64,000 nucleotides of DNA, from contig JAPKBL010000005.1 in the NCBI GenBank assembly GCA_028823415.1, positions 1 to 64,000 of the forward strand, given 5' to 3'. The stretch comes from Mariniblastus sp. (GTDB taxonomy: Bacteria; Planctomycetota; Planctomycetia; Pirellulales; Pirellulaceae). Position 1 is the stretch's first letter, and each line of letters begins with the position of its first letter. The notes under the pieces were generated by a model. That model was given only the letters and a program-made list of their open reading frames with translations. It searched no databases and had not been told where the DNA came from. The position numbers and the translations under genes were made by a program. Below, in pieces: positions 18,094 to 26,936 of this stretch.

Positions 18094-19413
18094 TTACTTC
18101 GCCATAATGTTTTTATTGGTTTTAGGCATGCTGTTGATTGCCGCCTGAAGTTTGATTCGCGCGGCTTCGGCGGTGGGGGAGCCTGTGCCGGTCGCGATAT
18201 TATTGGTCTCGTGTCGATCATCGACCGCGATAAATTTACCGTGCGAGTAGAGCTTGAATTTTTGATCTTGCGCCCAAATGATAAACGGCTTTCCCGCGCC
18301 GTGCTGTGTGGCAGCGTCCTTTTTCTTTGGGTAGTAGTATTGGAAAACCCATCCTCTTGGATTACCCGGTTTGCCTGTACATTGTGGCCAGAAGCTTTGT
18401 CCATCGAGTGTCACCTCGGGGAGTTTCGCATTTCCAATCTCGGCGAGTGTAGGCATGAAGTCGGAGAAATCAACTAGATCATTCGTTTCGAAGCCAGCGG
18501 TAACGGTTCCCGGGCAATTGATGATCAAAGGTGCGTGACATCCGCCATCGGTTGGGTACGCTTTTTCTCCTTTTCGAATTTCACCGTTGTAAGGATAGCT
18601 CAAGTTGGTGTGCGTTCCATTGTCGGTTGTAAAGATAACAATGGTGTTGTTCCGTAGACCATTTTTATCGAGGGTGTTGACCAGTCTTTGAACGCATTTG
18701 TCCATATAACTGACCATGTCCCGGTAATTGTCTGCGGCGTTTTTGTGGTTTCGGTTTTTACTGTCAGGCGTTGGGAGAAACGGTGAGTGTACTGAGAGCA
18801 TCGGATAGTAGGCGAAAAAAGGTTTGTCCCTTTCTTGCTCAATAAACTCGATGAGAAAGTCCGTGCATATTTTTGGGCCGTAAGAGTTTTCATCAATCGG
18901 TACTTGTTTACCATCGCGAAGAAGACTCGGGTTCCAATATCGAGGGCGTTCTGTTCCGGGGTAGTTCCAAAGACAGAAAGAATCAAAACCGCAGTCGGGA
19001 GCGAGCGCACCGTTGTTCCCGTGAAGCTGCCACTTTCCAGCGATCGCTGTGTCGTACCCAGCATCCTGCATCATCGTGCCGAAGGTCTGTTCTTTGGGGT
19101 CAAGTTTTCCAAAAACCGTGTAGTTCCGAATGTTGTCCCGCCCTGTCATGATTTTGACACGACTCGAAGTGCAAACGGGTTCGGAGTAGCAGAAATTAAA
19201 CTTGACGCCAGTTTTAGCCAGCGCGTCGAGGCAGGGCGTTTTAAAATGTGTACTGCCATAGCAACCAATGTTATCGTAGGCGATGTCGTCCGCCATGATT
19301 AAGATAATATTTGGTTGCACTCGTTTCGTAGACAATTCATTGGCTTGCAGTTGCGAGAGCGAAAATGCGATCACGGTTGTTGATAAAAGTACCAACCAAA
19401 GTTTAGCTGTCAT
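18094..19413 (-). CDS. Type I sulfatase (CxSxR variant)
   Basis: The 439-residue protein has a signal peptide (about 1-25), the metal site 'MADDIAYDNIGCYG' and the formylglycine site C81-T-S-S-R, again Ser where CxPxR has Pro. Further core motifs are 'AGKWQLHGNNG' and 'FTTDNGTHTNL'. The C-terminus ends with a short helical segment and no extra domain. It begins 31 nt after the alpha/beta hydrolase gene on the same strand, so the two are probably co-transcribed and may act on the same substituted sugar. Confidence 0.92.
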   Translation of the reverse strand: MTAKLWLVLLSTTVIAFSLSQLQANELSTKRVQPNIILIMADDIAYDNIGCYGSTHFKTPCLDALAKTGVKFNFCYSEPVCTSSRVKIMTGRDNIRNYTVFGKLDPKEQTFGTMMQDAGYDTAIAGKWQLHGNNGALAPDCGFDSFCLWNYPGTERPRYWNPSLLRDGKQVPIDENSYGPKICTDFLIEFIEQERDKPFFAYYPMLSVHSPFLPTPDSKNRNHKNAADNYRDMVSYMDKCVQRLVNTLDKNGLRNNTIVIFTTDNGTHTNLSYPYNGEIRKGEKAYPTDGGCHAPLIINCPGTVTAGFETNDLVDFSDFMPTLAEIGNAKLPEVTLDGQSFWPQCTGKPGNPRGWVFQYYYPKKKDAATQHGAGKPFIIWAQDQKFKLYSHGKFIAVDDRHETNNIATGTGSPTAEAARIKLQAAINSMPKTNKNIMAK

Positions 19414-19444
19414 GAGAGCTTTCCAGATTTCGGAGAGAGAGTAA

Positions 19445-21271
19445 CTAATCGATCAAGCGGATTTGCTTTAGTATCGCATGTCCCTGGGGAGATGTGAGGT
19501 CGATTTTGCCACGAGTTTTTTCGTCGATGAGGGTCACTTCAAAAGTCGCAATCTTTGACCATTCCAGTTTTTTCTTATCCGTATTTTTAAAATCTGCGGC
19601 AGCGATGACGAGTTCCCTAGGTTGGTCACCAGTAATACGGGTGGTGTATGAAAAATTGCCAAGGTTGTTTTCACGACTCAGGAATTGACTACTGATGTTC
19701 AAACGAAGCGCTAGCTGTTTTCCCTGTGGATCGATTTCAATTGCCAATTTTTTAATGTGAGATCGATCAAGTTTAGGGTTTTGAAATTTGTAGGTCTTGA
19801 TGCTTCTTTGGTCGCGACTCGACCAATCTCGAGAGCCGTTGCTAAAGTCTTCAAAAATCAAGTTGGGGTCGGCTAAACTCACGAGTGCACTTAGGTTAAT
19901 GGATTCTGGTATGAAAGATTGTTCCTCTGAATTGAGGGCGAAGGTGTTAGTTTCGCCTCGCTCGAGTGCTTGTGGTTTATCCAGTTGGTAGCGACAGATT
20001 GCGAAGAAATAGATTGGCAGGTCAGCGGGGAGGGGAACCTGAGTAGACCAAATTCCCTTCGCCGACTTTTCGTTTGCTCGAGTCCAGAAACGGGTTCTGG
20101 AATTGGGGTCATAGCTGTAATAAATTTCTGTATTAACAAGCCTGTCCTGATCACTTGGGGTCACAGTAAATGTGGCGGAGGGAATGAAGGAAGACGTGTT
20201 GAGCGTTAAGTTAGAGGCAGGAGTCGCTGGGATTTTCTGATCAATACCCTTAAGGTATTGATCAAACCAGAGATTGAGCATGACCCACTGCTCTGGGCCG
20301 GGGCCATGGTTGAAGTGGACGTTGGTCGTGACTCGCCAGTTTGGGTGTTTGAGTAAATCCATCGACTTGTAGATTCGCTCAAAAGTAGAATGGAAGTCAT
20401 TCGAGGAGCTAATAAACATGACCGGGCATTTGACAGACGGCCAGTAGGCACTGGCGTCAATGGTATTTTTATAGAGTTCTAAATTTTGGAAATGAGGTTT
20501 GAGACTGCTGCCTTGGATTCCGCCTGGGAAATCAACGTATTTAAATCCAGTTCCACCTACAAATGGGGCGACTGCCTTAAGCCTTTGGTCGATTGCGGTA
20601 AGTGCCGTGATCATTCCTCCCATTGAAAATCCGGTAAAACCAATGCGGTTCGGGGCGACCTCCGGTTGTTGTTCGAGAAATGTAATGGCTCGTCTTGCAG
20701 CGACCGTTAGGAGGAACCAATTTGCGTTGCGCGGACTCGGCACTGGGTCGATCGAGTAATCATCGGGTAGAAGGTTTCGTTTCCACCCTGCGCGGAGTGC
20801 TTTCGAATAGAACCGCGGCCCTTGGGAAGGATCGACATTTCCCCAATCCGTATTGATTGAAATGTCTTCTTCCATTGGCCGGCCAAGCCAATTGATGTCG
20901 ACCGTTGCGAATCCCTGTTTTGCAAAATAAACGCCCCGTCCACGTTCGGCCCGCTGACCTCCGCCGTGGCTCCACACAAATGCCGCGTTCCGTTTGCCGT
21001 TATCGGGATAGGAGTAATAAGCTGCAATTCGCGCTTCGGTTCCCTTGAAGGTGCCGACTTTAAAAGTCACGTACTGGGTAACGACTCCTTCTGCCTTCCA
21101 TTCTTTGATGACCTGAATGTCGAGAGACTCTTTTTGAGCGTCATAATCCTGCCACAACTCAGTTGCAGTCTTCGGCACCTCAGCAGGTGCGGAATAAGGA
21201 GTGAAGGTTTCTTGTGCGTCAATTGAGAGACTAACAAGATTGAGAATCAGGAGGAGATAAATTGTTTTCAT
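19445..21271 (-). CDS. Exported alpha/beta hydrolase (acetyl xylan esterase / dienelactone hydrolase-like)
   Basis: The 608-residue protein has a signal peptide ending near 'LSIDAQ'. An alpha/beta-hydrolase domain carries the nucleophile elbow 'GFTGFSMGG' (Ser216). The oxyanion-side 'FVWSHGGGQRAERGRG' lies before it. A likely acid/His region is 'VMFISSSNDFHSTFE' and 'VHFNHGPGPEQW'. About 230 C-terminal residues form a beta-rich module ('FTVTPSDQDRLVNTEIYYSY') as in other planctomycete hydrolases fused to an accessory domain. It lies directly upstream of a sulfatase gene, which favours a role in de-esterifying a sulfated polysaccharide. Esterase is the best guess; a peptidase of the same fold is possible. 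Confidence 0.8.
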   Translation of the reverse strand: MKTIYLLLILNLVSLSIDAQETFTPYSAPAEVPKTATELWQDYDAQKESLDIQVIKEWKAEGVVTQYVTFKVGTFKGTEARIAAYYSYPDNGKRNAAFVWSHGGGQRAERGRGVYFAKQGFATVDINWLGRPMEEDISINTDWGNVDPSQGPRFYSKALRAGWKRNLLPDDYSIDPVPSPRNANWFLLTVAARRAITFLEQQPEVAPNRIGFTGFSMGGMITALTAIDQRLKAVAPFVGGTGFKYVDFPGGIQGSSLKPHFQNLELYKNTIDASAYWPSVKCPVMFISSSNDFHSTFERIYKSMDLLKHPNWRVTTNVHFNHGPGPEQWVMLNLWFDQYLKGIDQKIPATPASNLTLNTSSFIPSATFTVTPSDQDRLVNTEIYYSYDPNSRTRFWTRANEKSAKGIWSTQVPLPADLPIYFFAICRYQLDKPQALERGETNTFALNSEEQSFIPESINLSALVSLADPNLIFEDFSNGSRDWSSRDQRSIKTYKFQNPKLDRSHIKKLAIEIDPQGKQLALRLNISSQFLSRENNLGNFSYTTRITGDQPRELVIAAADFKNTDKKKLEWSKIATFEVTLIDEKTRGKIDLTSPQGHAILKQIRLID

Positions 21272-21784
21272 TTCTATTCATTCATGCCGAGGCAGGAAAG
21301 TCGTCGCGGTGGAAATTTACCAGCGGGCGATTGCAGTCCCGATTCTCGAAATCGTTTCCAAGAGTTGATTTCTGTTTTTTTAATGATCGCTTCAGCAGCG
21401 CGGCCCAAGTTGCTAGTCCCACGCGCTTGTGAACGAGGGCATTTTGGCGACCAAGATCAAGCCTAACTTAGAATGCGAACGACATCAAACCAAGAGGATG
21501 CAGTTCCATCGATACCTAACTCGTTGCTGCCGCAGCAGTTGAAGATCGAGTTGGGCAGGACAGGGCTGGCCTGCCGCTGAGCATCGCTGTGCTGGGTTTA
21601 ATTATTGCCCGAATATGATTTTTAAAATAAAATATTGCCAATAATTTCTCGAAAACATCGAATAGATAAATCATGTCGGTGCATCCGCGTGACATTGGCT
21701 TCAGTTTCGGATCAACTCTTTATAGAACACCAATGCCGATTTAATAGCTGACAGCTATCTTAAATTTAACCTCCGAGGTTGTTG
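21272..21784. other. Intergenic region, no gene recognised
   Basis: These 513 bases separate divergent genes: the hydrolase on minus and a lipoprotein on plus. A GGCAGG/CCTGCC inverted repeat occurs near 21553-21574. The stretch from about 21600 to 21780 is AT-rich and probably contains the lipoprotein promoter, with a GAGG ribosome site just before the ATG. Confidence 0.5.
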
Positions 21785-22228
21785 ATGAAATGCATCTTTT
21801 TTGGGTTTTTAGTTTTGATTGTTTCCTTGTTCTCATTGCTTGGCTGTCCTCAAACAAATCAGGCACCGGTCGTGGTCAGCGGAAGCCCAGTAGCGCCGGT
21901 CAAGTCGGAGGCGATCCATCGGGTGAGATTCTCCTACGACATCGCGGGCAGTAAAGGCTTTAAAGGGAGTTTGGGTTACCCTCCCAGTTCCAAAGTGACC
22001 GGCGGACTGGATGGGAATTCGTGTTCCTACAACGATGTTGGTCGAAACGTGCTAACGGCGTACGAGTTTGAATTTGTCGATCATCAAGACGGCTGCGACG
22101 TCTATCGCGTGACACGAAGTGTGACCGGTGGTGAGCATGACGGACGAAGCGATGTCGTCGATGTTAAATACTCAGGTAAAAAAACCAGCGTTTTTGACGA
22201 TGAAATATCGACCGATGTGATGGAGTGA
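21785..22228 (+). CDS. Small putative lipoprotein
   Basis: I use the ATG at 21785 (GAGG about 7 nt upstream) instead of the track's TTG, giving 147 residues. The N-terminus is a lipoprotein signal: 'FLVLIVSLFSLLGC', with the lipobox LLGC at Cys21, followed by a Pro/Gln-rich linker. The remainder is a compact beta-rich sequence with two cysteine-containing segments ('GNSCSYND', 'DGCDVYRV'). No family was recognised. It is monocistronic, and the next gene downstream points towards it. Confidence 0.65.
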   Translation: MKCIFFGFLVLIVSLFSLLGCPQTNQAPVVVSGSPVAPVKSEAIHRVRFSYDIAGSKGFKGSLGYPPSSKVTGGLDGNSCSYNDVGRNVLTAYEFEFVDHQDGCDVYRVTRSVTGGEHDGRSDVVDVKYSGKKTSVFDDEISTDVME

Positions 22229-22458
22229 TTCGAAAAGCCACCCACGCTGGATGAATGTCTCGACGCTTCCTAGATGAACTTTACGGGGAAGAAGTCGGAG
22301 ACATTTCTACCTGGCCCGATCTTTTCGGGAATTAACGCAACTCGGTGTTTAATACAAACGCCAACCCCTCGGCCGCGCCGTTCCAAGTCTTAAAGAACCT
22401 CACGCTAATCGATGAAATCCAGAACCAGAAACGGCACTTTGGTGGCCTTGGTTATCAG

Positions 22459-23523
22459 TTATTTTTGCAAGTCAACCATGGCCTTGCCCATGGCCTCGCC
22501 CACGTTCATGTAGGTCTCGGAATTACCGCTGTAGTGGCCGCCTGAGCTGCCACCTTTGGAAAGCGGATGAGTATAAACGGAGGAAACGTTCCCTTTGAAA
22601 TCGGGGTATTTCCCAGACTTGCCGTCTACGGCTTGCATAGCATTGAGGATTTTTCCTCCACCGTCGGTGGCACCTTGCTCGGTCTGTCCAAGCGATGCGC
22701 AGACGAATTCTGCGTTGGGTGCATCAAAGTCCTTGCGAAGTGTTTTGATAAGTTGAACCAAGTTTTGTTCGTAGCGATCAGATAGCGCTGCGCTTCGACT
22801 GTCGCGATCTCCCTGCCACCAGAAAAATCCAGCGACTTCGTATCCTTTTGCATCGGGATAGTACTTGTTGAGGTCTTCTAAGACTTTTTTGGCGCGCGCG
22901 ATGTCGCCATCGTATTGCATGCCTGCATACCAGCCGATCTTTTTGGGCTCCTCACCTTTTTTCCATTTTTCAGGAGACCCTTTGTAAGCAGGGTGGACCC
23001 AGGTGACACCTTTGGCATCCGTGAATTCGAAGCCTTCGCTGCCCGGTGGCAACAGGTCCCAACCGAGTGCGCGGTTGCCAATACAGCTTTTGAGAATCAT
23101 CACGGGAGCGTCGGTCGCTTCTCCGACGTGATGCCCGATACCGAATTCCGGGCCAATTTTCCCGCCCTTGATGGTCATCCACTCGTTGTTGAATTCGCGT
23201 GATCCACCGTCACCACTTCCCATGACGCGGACGTTGCGGACGTCTTGTCGTTGAGTCCAGTTGCCGGAGTCATCTACTAGGTAGGGGTATAAGTTTTTTT
23301 CCTTGACCGCATGTTCCAGCGATCCATCGCCACCCTTGATTTTCCCGGCACCGAGCATGTTGGATTGCCCCAGCAGGATGTAGACCTGAACCGGTTTACT
23401 CATATCAGCAGGTTTGCCATCGGGATCGGGCAGCTGCTGGGCAGCGATTGCGTTTGTCGACGAACAAAAAATTGCAAAAGACGAAAAGAGGAGGAGTGTT
23501 TTTAATGAGGTCACTTGAATCAT
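22459..23523 (-). CDS. Sialate O-acetylesterase-like (SASA) hydrolase
   Basis: The first ATG after the track's TTG gives 354 residues with a signal peptide ('LLLFSSFAIFCSSTNAIAA'). The SGNH-type start 'VYILLGQSNMLGAG' has the nucleophile Ser in GQSN. Further family blocks are 'APVMILKSCIGNRALGWDL' and 'VAGFFWWQGDRDS'. A C-terminal His-containing segment 'GGHYSGNSETYMNVG' may complete the triad. Enzymes of this group remove acetyl groups from sialic acids or plant and algal polysaccharides. A second paralogue lies next to it on the same strand, 203 nt away. Confidence 0.85.
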   Translation of the reverse strand: MIQVTSLKTLLLFSSFAIFCSSTNAIAAQQLPDPDGKPADMSKPVQVYILLGQSNMLGAGKIKGGDGSLEHAVKEKNLYPYLVDDSGNWTQRQDVRNVRVMGSGDGGSREFNNEWMTIKGGKIGPEFGIGHHVGEATDAPVMILKSCIGNRALGWDLLPPGSEGFEFTDAKGVTWVHPAYKGSPEKWKKGEEPKKIGWYAGMQYDGDIARAKKVLEDLNKYYPDAKGYEVAGFFWWQGDRDSRSAALSDRYEQNLVQLIKTLRKDFDAPNAEFVCASLGQTEQGATDGGGKILNAMQAVDGKSGKYPDFKGNVSSVYTHPLSKGGSSGGHYSGNSETYMNVGEAMGKAMVDLQK

Positions 23524-23726
23524 CAATTTTTCCAATCGGGGTAGACTTAAAAAAAGTTTGTGAAAACTAGCAATCTGAGTATATATGAAATGAGGCCGCA
23601 GCCATAAGTTACTAGCACAGTTTTGTTGGCGACTACGAATAATCGTTTATCCAATGGGCTTTGATTCGCGCCCGTCCGTTCCGATGATGGAATAGGCAGT
23701 GGCGAGTGGTAGCCATCACACGATCA

Positions 23727-25124
23727 TTAATTACTTTGCTTTGCCATCAGCTCAGCCATAGAATCTGCGAACGCATCTCCAAGGCGAACGAAAAACGCAC
23801 CGCTTCCGAGATAGTGATAGGGGCGGTCGCTGCCGACGGTGTCCCATTCATGGTAGTGCTCCGGCCAGCCTTTCTTAAAGACGTTGTCGGAGTAGTGAGA
23901 GTACTCGGTGTAGCTTTCAACTGCAGCGACATTGTCTTTAAACTCGGGAGCTTTGGCCGCTTCTCTTTGGCCGACGGAGACTAGATTCTCGGCGACCTTT
24001 TCAGCGGTTACCCCGGTTCCGAGAACACCAATCACAACCGGCATGTTCGGCTCGTTGTATTCTTTGCGGATGTCCTGGATGAAAGAGATCATGTTGGTTT
24101 TATAATTGTCTCGAAACTCGGGTGAAAACTGATCGTTATATCCCTGGAACCAAACCAAACCAGCGATCTTGTAACCCGCATCAGCGTCGTACTCAGGATG
24201 ATTGTCTTTGAGATTTGCAAGTACGTCTTGAATTGCCGAGTTCATCATTCGGTAGTTGAGGCCGGCCTCGTCCATGTTGAATGGTTTGGGTTTGCGTGGT
24301 TCGCGCGGCTCACGAGGTTCGCGCAGCTTCTTGCGTGCCTTCTCGTCGGCGGTTTTCAGTTGCTCCTCATAGGCAGTCAGGTCGGCTTTGTACTTCTCCT
24401 GGTCCTGCGGGAACGACTTGACGGCGGCCTCGTATCGTTTCAGATTCTCACTTGCCTTGGTCTTTGCCTCAGCGTATTCAGGAGTGGTCTTAAAGTCAGG
24501 CAGCGAGGGTGGGCGAAAATTGTAGTTCAGCGACTTTCCGCCCCATGAGGTTTTGATAAGCAGAATTGGACCGTCGACCTTTTCTGCGATTGATAAACCG
24601 AATCCATACTCTGGCCCAATTTTAGAATCATCGGCACCGTATCCGATTCCCAGTTTTCCTGATTTCTGATTTCGATCTGCGATTGAATTGATATAAACAC
24701 GATCGGACGTCGCGCAGGCAGCACTGACTTTTTTCTTATAGGCTTCGTGGGCTGCTTTTAATTTATCTACCTTGGCCTGGAGTGCTGTTTTCTCAGCACC
24801 ATCTGCCATCTTTTTGATTTTATCGTTAGAGATTCCGCCGGTTAGTTCATCAATTTGTTTACTGAGTGTCAGTTGGTCTTCCAGAGTTTTATTTGAAACT
24901 CCGCTGGTGCTGTCAAACACCATTTGTACGAGGTCTTGATCGCGGGAATCACTCGATGGGAACAGCGTTGCAATGGTATGAGCTCGCGCGTGCCCAACCG
25001 TATTTGACTGACCCGCAAGAATGAAGATTTTTAGCGGTTCTTCTCCGATGACTGGGCTGACGCTAAATATTGCCAACGTAACAATAGCGACCAGGCTGAA
25101 CTTTTTAGGGTGCATGAAATTCAT
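23727..25124 (-). CDS. Sialate O-acetylesterase-like hydrolase with charged insertion
   Basis: I use the ATG at 25124, giving 465 residues and a signal peptide ('FSLVAIVTLAIFSVSPVIG'). The nucleophile motif is 'IFILAGQSNTVGHA', with partner blocks 'GPILLIKTSWGGKSL' and 'IAGLVWFQGYNDQ'. Compared with its neighbour it carries two long helical, charged insertions: one near 100-150 ('KVDKLKAAHEAYKKK') and one ending in the Pro-Arg-Glu repeat 'REPREPREPRKPKP'. An A/G-rich leader (CCGAAAGAAAACACAACC) precedes the start. Probably a deacetylase for a polysaccharide; substrate unknown. Confidence 0.82.
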   Translation of the reverse strand: MNFMHPKKFSLVAIVTLAIFSVSPVIGEEPLKIFILAGQSNTVGHARAHTIATLFPSSDSRDQDLVQMVFDSTSGVSNKTLEDQLTLSKQIDELTGGISNDKIKKMADGAEKTALQAKVDKLKAAHEAYKKKVSAACATSDRVYINSIADRNQKSGKLGIGYGADDSKIGPEYGFGLSIAEKVDGPILLIKTSWGGKSLNYNFRPPSLPDFKTTPEYAEAKTKASENLKRYEAAVKSFPQDQEKYKADLTAYEEQLKTADEKARKKLREPREPREPRKPKPFNMDEAGLNYRMMNSAIQDVLANLKDNHPEYDADAGYKIAGLVWFQGYNDQFSPEFRDNYKTNMISFIQDIRKEYNEPNMPVVIGVLGTGVTAEKVAENLVSVGQREAAKAPEFKDNVAAVESYTEYSHYSDNVFKKGWPEHYHEWDTVGSDRPYHYLGSGAFFVRLGDAFADSMAELMAKQSN

Positions 25125-25279
25125 GGTTGTGTTTTCTTTCGGGAGATTACGGATGCCAATCATCTGGAGGTCCGGCCTCAGAGCCTACTTCAGGAACGAA
25201 TGTTACTTTAATGGGATCGATTCTAACAGCTGCGGAATCAAGTCGTAGCAAACCGTGATGATTTTAATCGAGAAGTCAT

Positions 25280-25302
25280 TCAGCATTGATTTTCAATGCT
25301 GA
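25280..25302. repeat. Intergenic hairpin
   Basis: TCAGCATTG-ATTTT-CAATGCTGA is a perfect 9-bp stem with a 5-base loop. It lies between the stop of the beta-lactamase-like gene and the start of the second SASA gene. There is no T-run on either strand, so it is not a classical terminator. It may stabilise the transcript end or be an operator. Confidence 0.5.
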
Positions 25303-25353
25303 GATTGGCTCGATCGCAGGTCAGAGCTACAAGTGGTCAGCGGTTGAGTGGGT

Positions 25354-26916
25354 TTAATTTTTTAAATCCTGCTCCGCCTCGATTTTAATGTTTTTTAAGG
25401 ATTCATCTTCTGGTTTGAATTCGAGACCTTGGTTAGCGTAAATGATCGCTTTTTTTGGTCGACCATTGTTTAAACACATCAGTGCAGTTTTTCTTATTAA
25501 CCAGACTTTCCCCGGTGTCATTTCAAGGTCAAATTCCATGAGGCGAATCGCATCGTCGGTAAGTCCATCCATGGCGAGCCGTGTTGCCACGGTTGCGTTA
25601 GCTCCACCCCATCCAGCAGGCTTCCCTTTAGATTTAAACCACTTGATTGCCGCTTCGACGCCCTCATTTTTTACCATTTGATACATGCGTTGTTGTTGAG
25701 TAACACGAGGCTTTCCAGGCATCCGGTAGGGCTGATCGGTGACGACATGGATTAATTCGCCACTAAGTCGTGTTACCGTATTCCAAACGTCTGCTGATCC
25801 TATCATGTCACCTTGATTGCACAGTACGATGACAAAGGCATCGTCATTCACGAGCCGATTTTCCATGGCTCGAAATCCATTGATCGCGCCGCCGTGGTTG
25901 ATGATTTTGGTGCGCCGTTTCGTTACTGGATGGTTGCGGGCATAAATTTGCCAGCCATATCCATAATTACTCTGAGGTCTGCCGCCGGCGGCTTTCACTT
26001 CCGGCACGTCTCGGTTGGGAGTGAACATCAAATCGCGATACTTCTTTTCCAATAGCTGGTCGGTATACAAAGCACGATCCCAAAGGAACATGTCTTCTAC
26101 GGTCGAATACAATGCTCCGGATGCTCCTGGTGTTGATCCCATATTGATGTAGGTTGCGTTTTCAAGTCCGAATGGACCGTAAGTGTATCCGCTGGCCCGC
26201 TGCTGGAGGACGGTTTGATTAAGATCGAAGCCACTGTTCTGCATTCCTAGCGGATCAAAGATTCGCTCTTGGAGATTTTGCTGAAAACTCTTTCGCGTCA
26301 CCTTTTCGATGATTCTTCCCAGAATGCAATAGCCAGCATTGCAGTAGCTGTAAATGGTTCCCGGTTCATGGGCGAGATCTCCGCTGCAGTGAAGTTTAAT
26401 GAACTCATCCGGAGGGAAAGATAGCCGTGAAATTGTTCCTCGATAGTCATAGCTGGATGTGAAATCTTTGATGCCGGATTGATGCGACATTAAGTGATGC
26501 AGCGTGATTTTTCCTCCGGTGTCCTCGCGGTAATAAGGCAAGTGCTTACTGATCGTGTCATCGAGTTTTACTTTGCCTTCTTGCACCAATTGCATCACGA
26601 GCATACTGCAGAACTGTTTACTGACCGAGGCAATTCGGAATTTAGTATCGGTGGTATTGGGGATGCTCCATTCGTGATTTGCCATCCCAAAGGCTTGCTT
26701 GAAGATTACCTGACCCTTGTCGGCGACGAGCACGGCACCAGAAAACAGACCAGTCTCCGCCGTCGCCTCGCACAGTTTCTGCAAGGCAGCCTCTTTGTCG
26801 GATCCGACCTCCAGGTAACCTTTGGGAAGTGCAGGTTCTTTATCTTGGGCAAGGATTGCATGGCATAGTGCAAACCACCCGAGGAACAAACCAATTCGCA
26901 ATGTTCTACGGTTCAT
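25354..26916 (-). CDS. Serine beta-lactamase-like hydrolase with C-terminal helical repeats
   Basis: The ATG five codons into the track ORF gives 520 residues with a signal peptide ('IGLFLGWFALCHAILA'). The class C beta-lactamase/penicillin-binding fold shows 'IASVSKQF' (SxxK), 'YCNAGYCILG' (YxN) and 'NHGGAINGF' (HxG-type). About 100 C-terminal residues are TPR-like ('RPKKAIIYANQGLEFKPED'). Such proteins are esterases or peptidases more often than drug-resistance enzymes. It starts 20 nt after the CehA/McbA-like gene, so the two form an operon. An AAAGAAAA leader precedes the ATG. Confidence 0.85.
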   Translation of the reverse strand: MNRRTLRIGLFLGWFALCHAILAQDKEPALPKGYLEVGSDKEAALQKLCEATAETGLFSGAVLVADKGQVIFKQAFGMANHEWSIPNTTDTKFRIASVSKQFCSMLVMQLVQEGKVKLDDTISKHLPYYREDTGGKITLHHLMSHQSGIKDFTSSYDYRGTISRLSFPPDEFIKLHCSGDLAHEPGTIYSYCNAGYCILGRIIEKVTRKSFQQNLQERIFDPLGMQNSGFDLNQTVLQQRASGYTYGPFGLENATYINMGSTPGASGALYSTVEDMFLWDRALYTDQLLEKKYRDLMFTPNRDVPEVKAAGGRPQSNYGYGWQIYARNHPVTKRRTKIINHGGAINGFRAMENRLVNDDAFVIVLCNQGDMIGSADVWNTVTRLSGELIHVVTDQPYRMPGKPRVTQQQRMYQMVKNEGVEAAIKWFKSKGKPAGWGGANATVATRLAMDGLTDDAIRLMEFDLEMTPGKVWLIRKTALMCLNNGRPKKAIIYANQGLEFKPEDESLKNIKIEAEQDLKN

Positions 26917-26936
26917 ATTTTCTTTCGGCAAGAATT

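Noticed and set aside
22254-22305. AATGTCTC...GAGACATT inverted repeat
   Set aside because: Arms are only 8 bp and 36 bases apart; may be chance in a 230-base gap.
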